Shown here one piece after another: positions 1-11,344 of a DNA stretch of 64,000 nt (position 1 is the first letter of the stretch; every line of letters begins with the position of its first letter). A model generated the notes under the pieces. It saw nothing but the letters and a program-made list of their open reading frames with translations. It made no database searches and had not been told where the DNA came from. The position numbers were made by a program, and so were the translations under genes. The DNA is from Lasiosphaeria ovina (taxonomy: Eukaryota > Ascomycota > Sordariomycetes > Sordariales > Lasiosphaeriaceae), in NCBI GenBank assembly GCA_033439765.1, contig JAULSN010000002.1, positions 4,402,001 through 4,466,000 of the forward strand. Reading direction: 5' to 3'.

Positions 1-128
1 CTGTCTCCAACAGCCCCACCGGCCACGCCATGTCCGACGCCCTCGGGTTCGCCTCGGACGGCGTGTCGGGGTTCTTGTATGAGTTTGCCAGGGACGAGAT
101 GACGAGTCGCAGGAAGAAACGAGATTGA
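1..128 (+). CDS. C-terminal end of an unidentified protein (partial)
   Basis: An open frame enters from the left edge (first full codon at 3) and ends at TGA 126-128. About 41 residues are visible. They begin VSNSPTGHAM, contain ASDGVSGFLYEFA, and end in a basic tail (TSRRKKRD). Wobble positions are G/C-rich, as in the clear genes of the window, and a T-rich stretch typical of a 3' flank follows at about 148-186. The fragment is too short to assign a family. It could also be the last exon of a gene whose splice site lies outside the window. Confidence 0.5.
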   Translation, partial: VSNSPTGHAMSDALGFASDGVSGFLYEFARDEMTSRRKKRD

Positions 129-953
129 TTGATTGGGGGGGGGATTTTCTTTCCTTCTTTTTTTTTCTTTTCTTTTTTCTCCTTTTCGGTTTCTGGTTTC
201 TTTGCTACTAAGCATGGTAACGCCCAACGGATACTCCGACATCTGCATATTTTCTGTTGAGTGGGACCTGGTGTTGGGTTGTCGTTAGAAGGTCATTCCG
301 ATACCCTGCATCCTGGTCTTCCACCATTCTGCTCGGTAATATTTGTTAAGGGGCCCGGCTGTGCTTGACAGAAACGATAGGTTGGCTTCAATAGAGAAAT
401 CCATAACATAACGACAAATGCATAAAAAAACAGGGCCTTTCGGTCACGATTAAAATGGATCTTGGACTTCCCTGTGGCACATTATGAAATAACTCCCCAA
501 AAGACTTTTACTAGAGATAATTCCCGAAAAAAGCAGGAACAACTGAGGTGTGGAGGCAATCCGGGATCAGTTCGGACAGCGCCTTGGATGCATGACCCGA
601 TTCCCGACCGTGAGTGGCGGCAGTGGCCGACCCCACCCACACGGAAGAGAGGAAGGCCCCTTACCCAAACTGATTTCTGCTGCTGGCTGGATAAGATAAG
701 CGATAGGGGACCAATTGAAAAAATTCTTGTCTCGCAGCTCGCTTTCCTTCCCATCCATCTCCTTCCCTCCATCTCCAACTCCCCATCACGGCTTGCAACA
801 ACGACGGTCATTTCCCCTACCGTCATCATTCGCTTCAACTTTTGTAAAGGCAGGAGCAAGATCAATTGGACGACCTCGTTGGCAAGCTCGACCATCCCGA
901 TCCCGATTTTCCCGGGCGCTTCTTGAGAAGCTGTTTCCTTCGCCTCCGCCACA
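129..953. other. Intergenic: 3' flank of the partial gene and 5' flank of the helicase gene
   Basis: A poly-pyrimidine tract lies at about 148-186, just after the stop of the left-edge gene. The part nearest 953 is C/T-rich, as in many fungal 5' leaders, and probably holds the promoter and 5' UTR of the helicase. Open frames on both strands here overlap each other and have no protein-like composition. Confidence 0.6.
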
Positions 954-2957
954 ATGATGAAGACCAGCGTCCTCCGCCAGGTGGCCGTCTGCCGTGTCGC
1001 CGCTCTGGGCGCGCGCCGTGTGCACCTCGCCTCCAAGGCAACTGCCTCGGCCTACGCCATCACGCAGGCTCCCAGAGTTCTTGGGGCTACCTTGCGCCCC
1101 CTCAACCACCTAAATCGCCTCCAGCGGACCTACTCGACAGAGGCCACCGCCGATGCGGTTGCCGATGTCGCGTCACCAGAACTCGTTAAACGCTTCGCAG
1201 ACCTCTCGAGACTCAATGTCAACCCTGCCCTCGTTGATGCCATCACTAAAGGCATGCAGTACGAGAGCATGACCGACGTTCAGTCTATGACCATCTCTCC
1301 GGCTCTCACTGGCCGCGATATGTACGCCTGACACTCATCCCCGCGCCCTGGCGCCCCTTTCTATACCGCCCAACCAATAGCTAACACCGCGTTTCATAGT
1401 GTTGCGCAGGCCAAGACCGGTACTGGAAAGACGCTGGCGTTTCTCGTTCCCGTGATCCAACGCATCCTTGCCAAGGAGCCCGACCTCGCCTACCGCGGCA
1501 GAAGCAGGGCCCGGTCCGACGATATCCGCGCCATCATTGTCTCGCCCACTCGTGAACTTGCCGAGCAGATTGGCGAGGAAGCGCGGAAGCTCACTCGTGG
1601 CCTCGGTCTCATTGTCCAAACTGCCGTCGGAGGTACCATGAAGAATGCCATGCTCCACAAGACACGCCGTGAGGGGTGCCACATCATGATCGCCACACCG
1701 GGCCGTCTGAACGATCTTCTCAGCGACTCGTCGAGCGGAATCGACGCGCCGCAGCTCCAGGCCCTGGTCCTCGATGAAGCAGATCGCATGCTCGACGTGG
1801 GTTTCGACGCCGAGCTCCAGGAGATCCTCACCTTCCTCCCCAATCGCCGTGACGTTCCCCGACAGACGCTCCTGTTCTCGGCCACCATCCCCAAGAACGT
1901 GGTGGGCTTGGCCAGGAAGTACATTGACGGCAACAACTTTGAATTCGTCCAGACCACCAGGAGCGACGAGATCCCTACCCACGAGAAGGTTCCTCAATAT
2001 ATCGTGCCCTGCAGAAGCATCTCGACCGTCCTTCCATCCCTGCTCGAGTTGGTTCAGCGTGGGACCAAGGAAGGCTTGACCAACCCGGACAAGACTCCTT
2101 TCAAGGCCATGGTTTTCTTGCCAACGACCTCGGCCGTTGTCGCAGCTGCCTCCATCTTCCGCCGCATCGCGTATCAGTACAAGGACATGCCAAAAGTCCT
2201 CGACATCCATTCCAAGCTCACCCAGGGAACCCGCACAGTCGCTTCAGAAACCTTCCGGAGGGCTGCTTCCGCCATCCTCTTCACCTCAGATGTCACGGCC
2301 AGAGGCATGGATTTCCCCAATGTGACCCACGTTATTCAGTGCCATTTGCCTCCCAACAGGGAGCAATATATTCACAGACTGGGCCGAACTGGAAGGGCCG
2401 GCAAGGCAGGTGAGGGTTGGTTGCTTGTCGCCGACCTTGAACTATCGGCAGCGAGAAACCGTCTCCCGGGCCTTCCCATCCAGCGGAGCACCGACCTTGA
2501 ATGCGCTACTTGCGACGTTGTCCAGCCCGACCAGCCGTCGCAATTCGACGACATTAAGAAGGCTGCCCAGCGGTTGCCCGCAGAAGTTCTCTCCGATATG
2601 TATATCGGCTATCTTGGAAATGCCACCAAGGGTATCGATCGCCAGGGTGTCGTCGACGAGATCAATGAGATGGCCTTGCATGGCTGGGGCATGGACCAGA
2701 CGCCGCTCGTCCGCTCAAAAATGGTTCAGCAGATGGGCCGAGTAACCGGTCTTCGGATTGGAGAACCTTCTCGCAGTGACTTTGGAATGCGTGGCGGAAA
2801 CTTCCAGGGAGGACGCGGTGGAGGATACGGTGGCGGATACGGTGGCGGACAGAGTGGAGGTCGCAGCGGAGGTTTCGGCGGATCGCGGGACCGCAGTGGC
2901 TTCGGTGCCATCGAAAGCAGGAGTGAGTGGTCGCCGCGTGCAAAGCCCTCCTTCTAA
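954..2957 (+). CDS. mss116: Mitochondrial DEAD-box RNA helicase, MSS116/CYT-19 type
   Basis: Exons are 954-1321 and 1400-2957, giving 641 aa; the 78-bp intron joins the Q-motif region to motif I in frame (GRD-I-VAQAKTGTGKT). Helicase motifs appear in order: Walker A AKTGTGKT (about 127-134), PTRELAEQI, a TPGR box, LDEAD (about 247-251), SAT (LLFSAT), TSDVTARGMDF and HRLGRTGRAGK. The basic, Ala/Arg-rich N-terminus, poor in acidic residues, fits a mitochondrial presequence. The C-terminal tail is RGG/GYGGG-rich, an RNA-binding feature. The family (yeast Mss116, Neurospora CYT-19) uses ATP to remodel group I/II introns and other mitochondrial RNAs; that role is inferred here. Two adjacent ATGs (954, 957) are possible starts; the upstream one has A at -3. 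Confidence 0.92.
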
Positions 2958-4448
2958 TCGATCCGTTAAATCGGACAAAGAAGAAGGGATCGAGGCATCT
3001 CGGGTGACTTTTAGCCAGCTTCACGAGGCAAGGTGCTCGTCTCTCGAAGACGCGCTACGTCTGCCTCGGACCCCCTAACTGGCGTGTACCAGTACTTAAT
3101 TGCAGCGGGAGCGCCGGATTGTCATAAAAGGGAGGGCGGGTTTTTACACAGGATGGAGTTTTACGGGGTCTATTTCTAGAGGCAAGAAAAGTTCTGCGTC
3201 ATTGTACTAATAACAGGCGTTGGCCGGGGCATTCCTTCCTGTCTTGTAGATTGGGCTTTTTTGATTTTGCCTCGCTGGGGGGGAGACGTGTCTGTTCGTT
3301 GAGTCTGCCAGGCCGACGCAGACGTAACAGGACTTGAAAACTCCACTATATGTTCTTTTTTGTCATACCTTTTTGTTTTATTATCTGTACTGTATATACG
3401 ATCTCTTATCCAACTAGTAGGCTTACGGAAAGAATCACGAAATTGACTCTACCTGTTCTGTGGACGAAAGATTGTTGCTGATTTAAACAAATTCAGCATT
3501 TGTTGGTTTGCAATTTTGTCACTGTTTTCCCGGGTCGGTCATTGAGGGTGGCGTCGAGTGTACAGTACATTAAGTAGGTACTTTACAAGTTCCCTTACTC
3601 AGTGTGATTCTTCTCGTTCTCGCCCTCGTTCTCGCCCCCGTTCTCGCCCTCTCGACACCCTTTCATCATGTTTCCATTCACTGCCTTCTCTATTCCAAAT
3701 GTTCCTGCAATCTTCATGTCACAGCAACCGTTAACAAACACTGCGAACTAGCCCCCCTTCTCGTTGTCAACCGTACAGAATTTTAATTCTAAAACTCCGT
3801 GTCCTAAAAGATATGTACTGAGCGAGTGCCTCGTTGTGTTGTTGTTTTTCTCTCTTCTCCTGAGTCCAAGTTGTGTGCGAGGCGTGCACAGTTCCTTCCC
3901 CTTTCCCCTTTCCCCTTTCCCCTTTCCATTTCCTACCCTCTTCCTGGTTGTGAACATCCTCCCTTCCTCTCTCTCTCATTTCCCCGTTTGCCCCCCCCCC
4001 CCCCCCCCCCTTGTTTTTTTTCCCATTTCCCAAGGCCCTGTATCCATAAATATAATATTGTGCAAGAAAAAAAGAACAAGGTAAGAAAAAAAAGAAAAAA
4101 AAGGAAAAGAAAAATGTAAATAATCTATACTCTTTGTTGTGTGTCCATCTGTGGGAGGATGAAGCTTGGGGGTTTGGGAGGGGGTATGGGTATCATTTGT
4201 TGCGGCGCACATCGACATCCTGCTCGCTGCTCTATGCACAAAACCACACACACGCGCGCACACACATGCATGATGGATGGATGGATGGATGGACAAGAAA
4301 AATGACAAGAAGACAATGCAAAGGGAATAAAGAGACAAAAAAAGAAAACCTAATAGACACACTTCTGTCTCTCGTTTCCAGCGGTTATCTCCGAGACCAC
4401 GTTGCATCGTCTTAAATTCATCGCTGGTCGTAGGTAGCTTGCTTGTTT
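2958..4448. other. Convergent intergenic region rich in simple repeats
   Basis: This spacer lies between the stop of the helicase (+) and the stop of PEX7 (-). It holds no convincing gene. It contains CCCCTTT repeats (about 3898-3926), a run of twenty C (3991-4010), A-rich DNA at about 4070-4115, a short CA tract (about 4245-4266) and GGAT repeats (about 4274-4293). Confidence 0.7.
3991..4010. repeat. Homopolymer run C20
   Basis: Twenty consecutive C follow a pyrimidine-rich stretch with CCCCTTT repeats and precede a T run. It lies between two convergent genes. It could form G-rich secondary structure on the other strand and is prone to sequencing error. Confidence 0.9.
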
Positions 4449-5657
4449 TCAGCGCAGTAGGGTGTGCGCGTCCCAGAGCAGGACACGCTCGTCCCAGCCG
4501 ACCGAGGCGACCCAGCCGCCGCTGCCAAAGAGGCACCAGTCGACGCCCGTGGCGAACTCGGTGTGGCGGTTCATGACGCCGAGCTGGGTGCCGGAGCGGA
4601 TCTGGGGGTGCTGGGGCGGGGCGGGGGCCAGCGGGGCCGAAGAGCCGTCGGACCAGACGCGGACCGTCATGTCGTAGCTAGCGCTGACGAGTACGTCGCG
4701 GGCGTGGGGGCTCCAGGCGAGGCGGCGCACGGCGTACTCGTGGCCGGCCAGCACGGCCAGCGGGCCGCCGGCAGGGTTGCGGATGTCAAAGGTGCGCAGC
4801 AGGCGGTCGACGCCGCCCGTCGCGATGACCGTGTCCGTGTACTTGTTCCAGTCGTGCGTCAGGATCTCGGCGGGCACGGCGCCGGCGTACGTCTGGCCGT
4901 CGGGGAGGCGCGGCAGCACGGGGCCGGCGGGCGCGGCGTGCACGGGGATCACCGTCGTCAGGTGGTACTTGGCCGACACGGGCGTGCGCAGGTCGTATAT
5001 GCGCAGGTTCGAGTCGCTCGACACGGCCGACACGATGGCCGGGTTGGTCGGGCTGAACGAGGCGCTGTAGGTGCAGCAGCCCACGGGCAGCGTCGTCAGC
5101 GACGTGGGGCGGCTGGGCGACCACTAATTGGGGCAGAGGACACTTGTGGTCAGTTCAGTTTGTCTCTCTTTCTCTCGCGCGCCTTTGGTGTCACTCTCAG
5201 CTCAGCAATCGAGGTAGTTGGGGGTAGATGACATGTGCAAATGAGGGGCATAACTTACGATCTTGACGGTTCCGTCCCAGGAGCTCGAGAGGAAGGTGTC
5301 CTTGGTGATGGGGTTCCAGTTGACGGAAAAGGCCTCGCGCTTGTGCTCGTGGAAGCTCATGACGGGGAAGTCGCTGACAGACAGGTCGAACAGCTTGACG
5401 GAGCCGTCTCCGCAGGCGACAGCGAGCTGGTTCTCGTTGATCTCGGACCAGGCGAGGTCGTAGAGGGCGTCGTTGGTGTCGAACATCTTCTCGACCTTGA
5501 TGCCGGCGGCCGTCAGGGCCAGGCAAAAGACGCGGCCGTTGCCGACGATGCCATAATTGGCCGACGTCGCCACGGCGAGGCGCGAGTCGTAGTAGGGCGA
5601 GTACTTGACCGCGTACGGGTTAAAACCTGGCGTACGGAATTCCAGCATTGACGCCAT
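4449..5657 (-). CDS. pex7: Peroxin-7, PTS2 receptor (WD40 protein)
   Basis: Exons on the minus strand are 5657-5259 and 5123-4449, giving 357 aa. The 135-bp intron (GTAAGT...TTAG) is phase 0 and restores the WD motif DGTVKI-WSPSRP. The N-terminus (MASMLEFRTPGFNPYAVKYS) is characteristic of PEX7. WD repeats can be followed through SSSWDGTVKIW, SASYDMTVRVW and a final WDERVLLWD near the C-terminus; the length is usual for fungal PEX7. In this family the beta-propeller binds PTS2 signals in the cytosol and, with a PEX20-type co-receptor, delivers cargo to the peroxisome. The gene is divergent from the AlkB-type gene. Confidence 0.95.
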
Positions 5658-6301
5658 GGCCGCAAACCGAGCCGAGTCGTCGGGTTCTTTTTTTGCTTTT
5701 CTTCTTTTTTTCTTTTCGGGTGTCTTCTTACCTCGATTAGCGAGTGATGTGCAGCTGCCTAGAGGACGTTCTTTTTTGGGGGGTTCGGGCAGGTGGAAAG
5801 CGCGCGCGAACGACGTCTAGGTCCAAACACTAGACACTTTGATCCGATCCCCCGAAAAGCACCGGCGCGGCCTTGTTGTAATGTCGCAATGGTGGGCCTC
5901 GGCATCTATCTCCAGGCGGAGAGGTGGGGCACGCAGTACCACTCTAAACGTGGGGTGAAATTTCATGGCTAAGGTGGAAATACGGGAAATATGTGCAGCG
6001 TAATGGTGTAATTCAGGGAAATATCACCGGAACCGGCTATGGGGGTCCCGTGACAGCGCGCCTTCCCGCCGCGAGTCCTCAACCCCGCAGTTCCAAATCA
6101 GTTAAAAGGTCGCGTCAGAAGCCCCTCCTCACCTCGCCTTCGTCTCAAGTCGCTCTAATTCTAATTATCAAAGTCGTGCTTACACACACCCCAAGAGTCA
6201 TCGAACAACCCCGAGTTGACTATGCGGCTCTCGGAGTTGACGTCGTGGGGATTCGATTCGACTAGTTTTGGCGGCGGGCAGCTTGTATCGTGAAATTCGT
6301 G
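5658..6301. promoter_or_regulatory. Divergent upstream region, PEX7 / AlkB-type gene
   Basis: These 644 bp separate the two start codons. The PEX7-proximal part is T-rich on the plus strand (about 5688-5720), which is an A-rich leader on the PEX7 strand. No specific binding site could be assigned. Confidence 0.5.
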
Positions 6302-7826
6302 ATGGACGCATTTGTGACAAGGAAAAAGAGGAAAGCTACGGGTAGCCCTGGCCCGGATTCCTCCAACCATCTCTCTGAACCTTGCAGCCATCATGACCCC
6401 GAAGAAGAGCCTACCGACGTCAAGCTGGCCATGCTGTCGTCTCTGCACCCGGGTATCGACCAAGAGACGCTCCTCGACTTCTTACTAGCCCACGACGGGT
6501 CCGTCCCGGCTACGTCCGAGTCGCTCAGAGCACCGCCGCCTCCTGCCAAGAGGCTCGGAAGTTCCGTGGTCTCGCAGGCATCGCTGCGCTCATATACTAC
6601 CGCGTCTTCCATAAGCTGTGGCCCTTTGCCCCCGTCCAAGAAAGCAAAGCTGCTGTCCCGAAAGGGGGCCACTCTCCACCTGTTTGACCCCCTTGACATT
6701 GGTGAGCACACGCCTTGCACCATTATCCACAACTTCCTTCCCCAAGAAGATGCCAACGAGCTCTTGGTTGAACTCTTGGACGAGTCCAAGACATTTGAGA
6801 AGATCTCGTTCAAGCTCTTCGACAACGTCGTCGCCAGCCCCCACACGTCGGGCTTTTACGTTGGCACCTATGGTGAGCTGGAGCAACAAAAGTATGAATA
6901 TGTGTACAATGGTGCAAGGCTTTCGGTACGGCTCTCTCTTGTTGTAACTTGCACCGTCTCGTTATAACCAGTCAATCAACTGACCTGCGACCCAAGGACG
7001 TTCGGAAGATCACCCCCCAGCTAGAAAAAGTCAAGGCTCGCGTGCAGACGGCCGTCAACCTCGCCATTCAAGAACGCATCCGCACCCGCTACGGCGGCAA
7101 GAAACTTAGGTATCAGTCGCCCCAGCCCTGGTGCCCAAACGCCGCCTTTGTAAACTGCTACAACGGGCCACAGGAAAGCGTTGGCTGGGTAAGTCATCAT
7201 AACACACAGACTCTAGCTACAAACAATGGCGACAGCTCCTGACACCCACACAGCACAGCGACCAGTTGACTTATCTCGGCCCGCGAGCCGTCATAGGGTC
7301 TCTATCTCTGGGGGTGACAAGGGAGTTTCGCGTCCGACGCGTGCTGCCCAAAGACAGAGACACAGACAATAATGACGGCGACAGCTTGCTTGACGAGAGC
7401 AACCCCGACGCCGAGGGCCAGATCGCCATCCACCTGCCGCACAACTCGCTGCTGGTCATGCACGCCGAGATGCAGGAGGAGTGGAAGCACTCCGTGGCGC
7501 CAGCGCAGGCCGTCGACCCGCACCCCGTGTCGGGCAGCCGCCGCATCAACATAACGTACCGCGACTACCGCCCCGAGTTCCACCCGCGCCTCACGCCGCG
7601 GTGCCGCTGCGGCATTGCGACGGTGCTCCGCGTCGTGCAGAAGAAGCGCGACAACCGCGGGCGCTATTTCTGGATGTGCCACGCAGGCAACGTGCCCGGC
7701 AAGGAGGGCTGCACCTTTTTCCAGTGGGCCGAGTTCGACGACGACGGCAACCCCAAGTTCAAGCTTGAAACCGCCGGCGGTGGCAAGGACACAAGCACCG
7801 TCTCTGCTGCTGCTACTAATAACTAA
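6302..7826 (+). CDS. AlkB-type 2OG-Fe(II) dioxygenase with CUE-like and GRF zinc-finger domains
   Basis: Exons are 6302-6925, 6997-7188 and 7254-7826, giving 462 aa. A CUE-like ubiquitin-binding segment is at about 39-75 (VKLAMLSSLHPGIDQETLLDFLL). The AlkB core has the iron-binding HxD as HSD at about 273-275, created at the second splice junction (GW-HSDQLTYLGP), REFRVRR, a distal His at about 351, and the 2-oxoglutarate Arg in INITYR (about 375). A C-terminal GRF finger spans about 389-430 (CRCG...GRYFWMCH...CTFFQW). The family oxidatively removes alkyl lesions such as 1-methyladenine and 3-methylcytosine; substrate here is inferred. The first ATG in frame is 6302. The start MDAFVTRKKR loosely resembles the short PCNA-binding N-terminus of ALKBH2 but lacks its basic first position. 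Confidence 0.92.
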
Positions 7827-8084
7827 GGTACCTAAATAGCACTGCTATCCTTCTACAAATAAAAAAATACGTGTGCAATACGCAAGGTGAATGAGATGCC
7901 AGAGCCTTTATCCTCCACTGCTTTGCTGCCCAGTCTATCTATGCTCTGGAGAACATTAGGTATAATCATAAACTTTGATATTGACACATTCATGGAATAG
8001 GCACAGAAGTAATGGATCACGCAAGGGTCTATAAACTGCATCCGTGGCTGACAAGGAGATACGCCAATTTGATACCCAAATCAT

Positions 8085-8958
8085 ATCCATATCATTTCGT
8101 AACGTGTACCGCGGCGTCTCGGGTATGGTCAGCCGGTAGTAGAGGGCGATGCAGCCGGGCACGGCGCCGAACCCGATCAGCATCCGCCACATCTTGTCGA
8201 CCGACCCGGCGCAACCGTCGGCGCAGGTCGCCAGGCTGCTTGACATCTTCAGCGACTCCTTGAAGCCGAGGGTCAGGAAGAGTATGACGAAGGCGCAGCC
8301 CAGCTGGCCGAACCCTTGCATGGCAAACACGGCTCCCATCATGGCGCCGCGCCACTTGGTCGTGGCGAACTCTGCTGTTATGATGGAAGAAAGGGGATAA
8401 TCTCCTCCGATGCCCACGCCCTGTAGCCAGGTGTTAGCTATCATACTCCTCGTCCAAGGGCTTCTTGTATTGTCTGGATTTACCATGAGCACCCACCAGA
8501 AGATGACGACGCCGATAATGTTCATAGACGGCGACGAAGACGCGAGGGACTGGGCGAAGGTCGCAAAGATGATCAGGAGCAGCTCCAGCCCGTACATGCG
8601 CTTGCGGCCGACAATGTCGGCGAGGGCGCCGAAGCCGATCTGGCCGACAATTGTTCCCGCCGAGGTGGCGAGCTTGATGGCCGTGTCAGACGACAGGGGC
8701 ATGTGGCCGACGCCGGGATAGTAGACGACGCCGAGCATGGCCGTCAGCAGCGAGACGGCAAAGATGTCGTACGAGTCCGTGAAGAAGCCGATGCCGGCCA
8801 CGAGGGATGGCCCTGACATGGTACCAGCCGAACGGGGCTCTGTCGATCTCTGCGAGGGCGAGTCTTCTCCGCTCGTTCACGTCCTTGACGTGGAGAAAGT
8901 CGTTGTGGAAGTTGTGGTAAGCATTGTTGCCTCCCGCGGTCTTCTTGGCAGCTTCCAT
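8085..8958 (-). pseudogene. PHO84-like phosphate transporter remnant (frameshifted and truncated)
   Basis: From ATG 8958 the reading gives the typical PHO84 N-terminus (NNAYHNFHNDF..., RRLALAEIDRAPFGWYHVRA). The frame is then lost near 8811-8815 because one extra base, in a short C run, precedes LVAGIGFFTDSYD in the next frame. That second frame continues through membrane segments 1-6 (GFGALADIVGRKRMYGLELL, GVGIGGDYPLSS, ATTKWRGAMM) and retains a well-formed 63-bp intron (8421-8483). Similarity stops after LTIPETPRYT at about 8100, so the large loop and the six C-terminal helices are missing. The intact family imports phosphate with protons at the plasma membrane. The loss of half the protein makes a pseudogene much likelier than a sequencing slip. 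Confidence 0.85.
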
Positions 8959-9779
8959 GGCTGAAGCTTGTCTTGTCTACTCGAAGCAGCTAGCCCTAGT
9001 GACAATGGCAAGCAGACAGCTGCGGGTTGTGTAAAAAGGGGGGAGCCGTGGTGTGAGAGTTGTCTGCTGTCTAAAGAGAACAAGAAACACTCGGATCTGG
9101 GACGGGACAAGACCTCAGATATAGGGAGAAGGGGGAAGACCTCAGACGGCATGTCCCCATGGAGCATGATACAAGAAGAGTGAGGCAGCTTGCCGACACA
9201 CCCATCCATGACTGCCTTACCTACCTTGGCGGAGGGTCTGGGAGAGACATCTCCGTGGCATTTGCGAGGTGGACGTGCGGGCACCGAACAAGCATGGAAT
9301 ACTTGCACTAGATCACGCGAGCAGTTGCCTATCTCAGGTAGATGCCGTAGCTACGGGACATCAACGTGCATACATGGGCATGGACATAGACCTGGACCTG
9401 GCAATCGAACGGCCGTTCAGGTAGGAGATTGCCGAGGCAGGTCAGATCCGGACCATCTGGTGGCGCTCATCTGCCATGGATTGGCTCTTTCGGCCGTGCT
9501 TCCAAGAAAAGAGCCTGTCAGGACCTTGGGAGGGCCCCGAGAAGTCACCCACAGTGTGCCATGTGCCGAGCCTGTAGCGTGTGTAGAACCTCCAACTCAG
9601 CTGTGCCGCCACGGATCTGGAGCCCAGAATCAGCACCCCGAGGTGCCTTCCCCGCGATACACAGCCGTCAGGACGACCACGTTTTGGCTCCCCAGCTTCT
9701 GGTTCGTCAAGGGCGTCTTGGGTCCGCCCCGAAGTTGCGAGCTCCTCCTCGGCGGCGACCCCACAGGAGCCGATAAGCC
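8959..9779. other. Spacer inside the degenerate block
   Basis: Moderately GC-rich DNA between the transporter remnant and the helicase fragment. A 202-codon frame (9190-9798, +) is open, but its composition and lack of motifs do not suggest a protein, and its end overlaps the helicase fragment in antisense. It may be debris of unrecognised origin. Confidence 0.4.
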
Positions 9780-10158
9780 TCGCGGCTTGGGCAGATAATG
9801 ACAACAAGCGGCTCAGCGCGGACTGGAGTATCAATTCCAGGGCGAGGCGCCGCAAGCTTCTTGGCCTTGCCCATGAGCTTGTTCAAGATCGGAATCAAAT
9901 AGGCAGCCGTCTTTCCAGATCCTGGATGTGTGTCAAAGTATTAAATCCCCAAGTTTCAGAGTACCGGTTTGGGCAACGGCGATCACATCGTGTCCCATGT
10001 TTATTACTGGGATGCAGTAACGTTGGATCGGGGTCAGGACCTTGTATCCTGACAGCTTAACGTTCCGAACCATGACAGGGTGAAGGCCGGCGTCCTCGAA
10101 CTTGGAGATGGGCTTAACACGAACGGGGCCCTCCTGATATAGCTCAATGGAGGCGATT
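9779..10158 (-). pseudogene. Fragment of a DED1-like DEAD-box RNA helicase
   Basis: On the minus strand two exons are recognisable. Exon A (about 10158-9965) encodes ELYQEGPVRV...FEDAGLHPV...GYKVLTPIQRYCIPV...DVIAVAQTG, which is the Q-motif and first half of motif I. A 43-bp intron (9964-9922, GTACTC...CCAG) joins it in frame to exon B, GSGKTAAYLIPILNKLMGKA...PVRAEPLVVIICPSRE. Similarity stops inside motif Ia (normally PTRELA), and the frame ends after about 23 unrelated residues. No DEAD, SAT or C-terminal helicase motif follows downstream. It is a 5' piece of a helicase gene that kept its intron, so it derives from genomic DNA and not from a processed mRNA. Confidence 0.8.
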
Positions 10159-11344
10159 CTAATAAGTCAGCGAACAGTTCATATTTGTCGCTAAGAAATG
10201 ACCCTTACTTACAAAATTGACCCTCTTTTACCCCTCCCCTGCATATGCAAACACCTGCTTTTCTCTCCTTTGCACCCTCCCTTGCGTTTGGGTTCGGAAT
10301 GCCCTCAATCCGACTACATCCCTTGCACCGGAGATTCCTTTTAATTCTACCGTCTTCTTTCGCCCGCCCTAAATACGGACTTCCGTAGAGATATTTAGTG
10401 ATCCTGTTGGCTATAAGAAGGTGCTATTTTACCTATATTTTAGACCGATATAACCAGACAATTCAATGCTCAGTCAATCCAGATCACGTGTAATAATATT
10501 CCACCCGGGAAACAGGATAAACCTACTTTGAAAAGTCAATACCTTAGGGCTGGCGACGGTCGGGAGGGCCAAACAGCTCGATTCATACCTACGTAGGGGT
10601 AATACCTGGCTACCACCTAAAAGGCCGGAATCATCATTTTCTGGCGCGTCGGACATGATCTATTGATAATATTAGTACCGGAATGATTAGAAAAATGCGC
10701 ACATTCGAATGACACTAACCGCTTGGTTTTGCGATCAATTCTGTTGTTTCTGTATGCCCGGAAATAATTGCAGGTAGTAGTTTTGGCGACGCCCTTGTGG
10801 TTCAGGGCGCATTATGCACTCAAGCCCCTCTTTTGAGCCACTGAACTAGTCTGAGCTTGCTGAGATAAGTTTGAATGGCAACTTAGGCCTTCCACTAGCC
10901 TCGGGAAAACACGGAAGCTGTCGAACCGAGGAATGGTGGTCTCAGCGCCAAGGCGCTAACTGGACCGTGCTCTGGTGGAGCATAGGAGCCATTAGTCAGG
11001 TGCGCTCCGTGTGGCTCCCCACCCACAGGGAGCGCTTAATAGAGCCGGTGCTACCCACCACTTTTCGATTTCTGCTTTCTTCATCCTACAACCAAGTTGA
11101 CTGACTGCCTGCCTGTCTGCATGCGCCGCGCCGCCCGCCTCCAATTCTTTTTCCTGAAAATAAAGCTGTCGCCGCCAAAAGCCTCTCCTGTGACGACAGC
11201 TTTGCCTGTCGTTGCATTCCTTCTCTCCACCCGTCGCCCGCCGCCCGCCGCCCGCCGCCCGCCGCCCGCCAGCCTCTTCATCTCTTCTCTCTACCCGCCG
11301 CCAAAAGCCTCTGTTCGGCATCCATCACTCATAATTCCGTCTTC
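10159..11344. other. Spacer upstream of the HNH-like gene
   Basis: The left part (about 10180-10500) is AT-richer. A short minus-strand frame (10656-10474) begins MSDAPENDDSGLLGGSQ and could be a relic first exon, but it cannot be linked to anything. The right part (11090-11344) is C/T-rich and is probably the 5' UTR of the HNH-like gene. Confidence 0.45.
11236..11270 (+). repeat. Heptanucleotide tandem repeat (CCGCCCG)5
   Basis: Five perfect copies of a GC-rich 7-mer lie in the presumed 5' UTR of the HNH-like gene. A flanking phrase (GCCAAAAGCCTCT) occurs both at about 11175 and at about 11301, suggesting a local duplication. Confidence 0.85.

Noticed and set aside
4464..5231. 255-codon plus-strand open frame
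   Set aside because: It is antisense to PEX7 and owes its openness to GC-rich wobble positions; its Arg/Ala/Gly/Val composition is typical of a shadow frame.
9190..9798. 202-codon plus-strand open frame in the degenerate block
   Set aside because: It has no recognisable motif, its composition is not protein-like, and its end overlaps the DED1-like fragment in antisense.
10474..10656. Possible first exon MSDAPENDDSGLLGGSQ on the minus strand
   Set aside because: It is followed by a donor-like GTATTA, but no continuation could be found, including to the DED1-like fragment.
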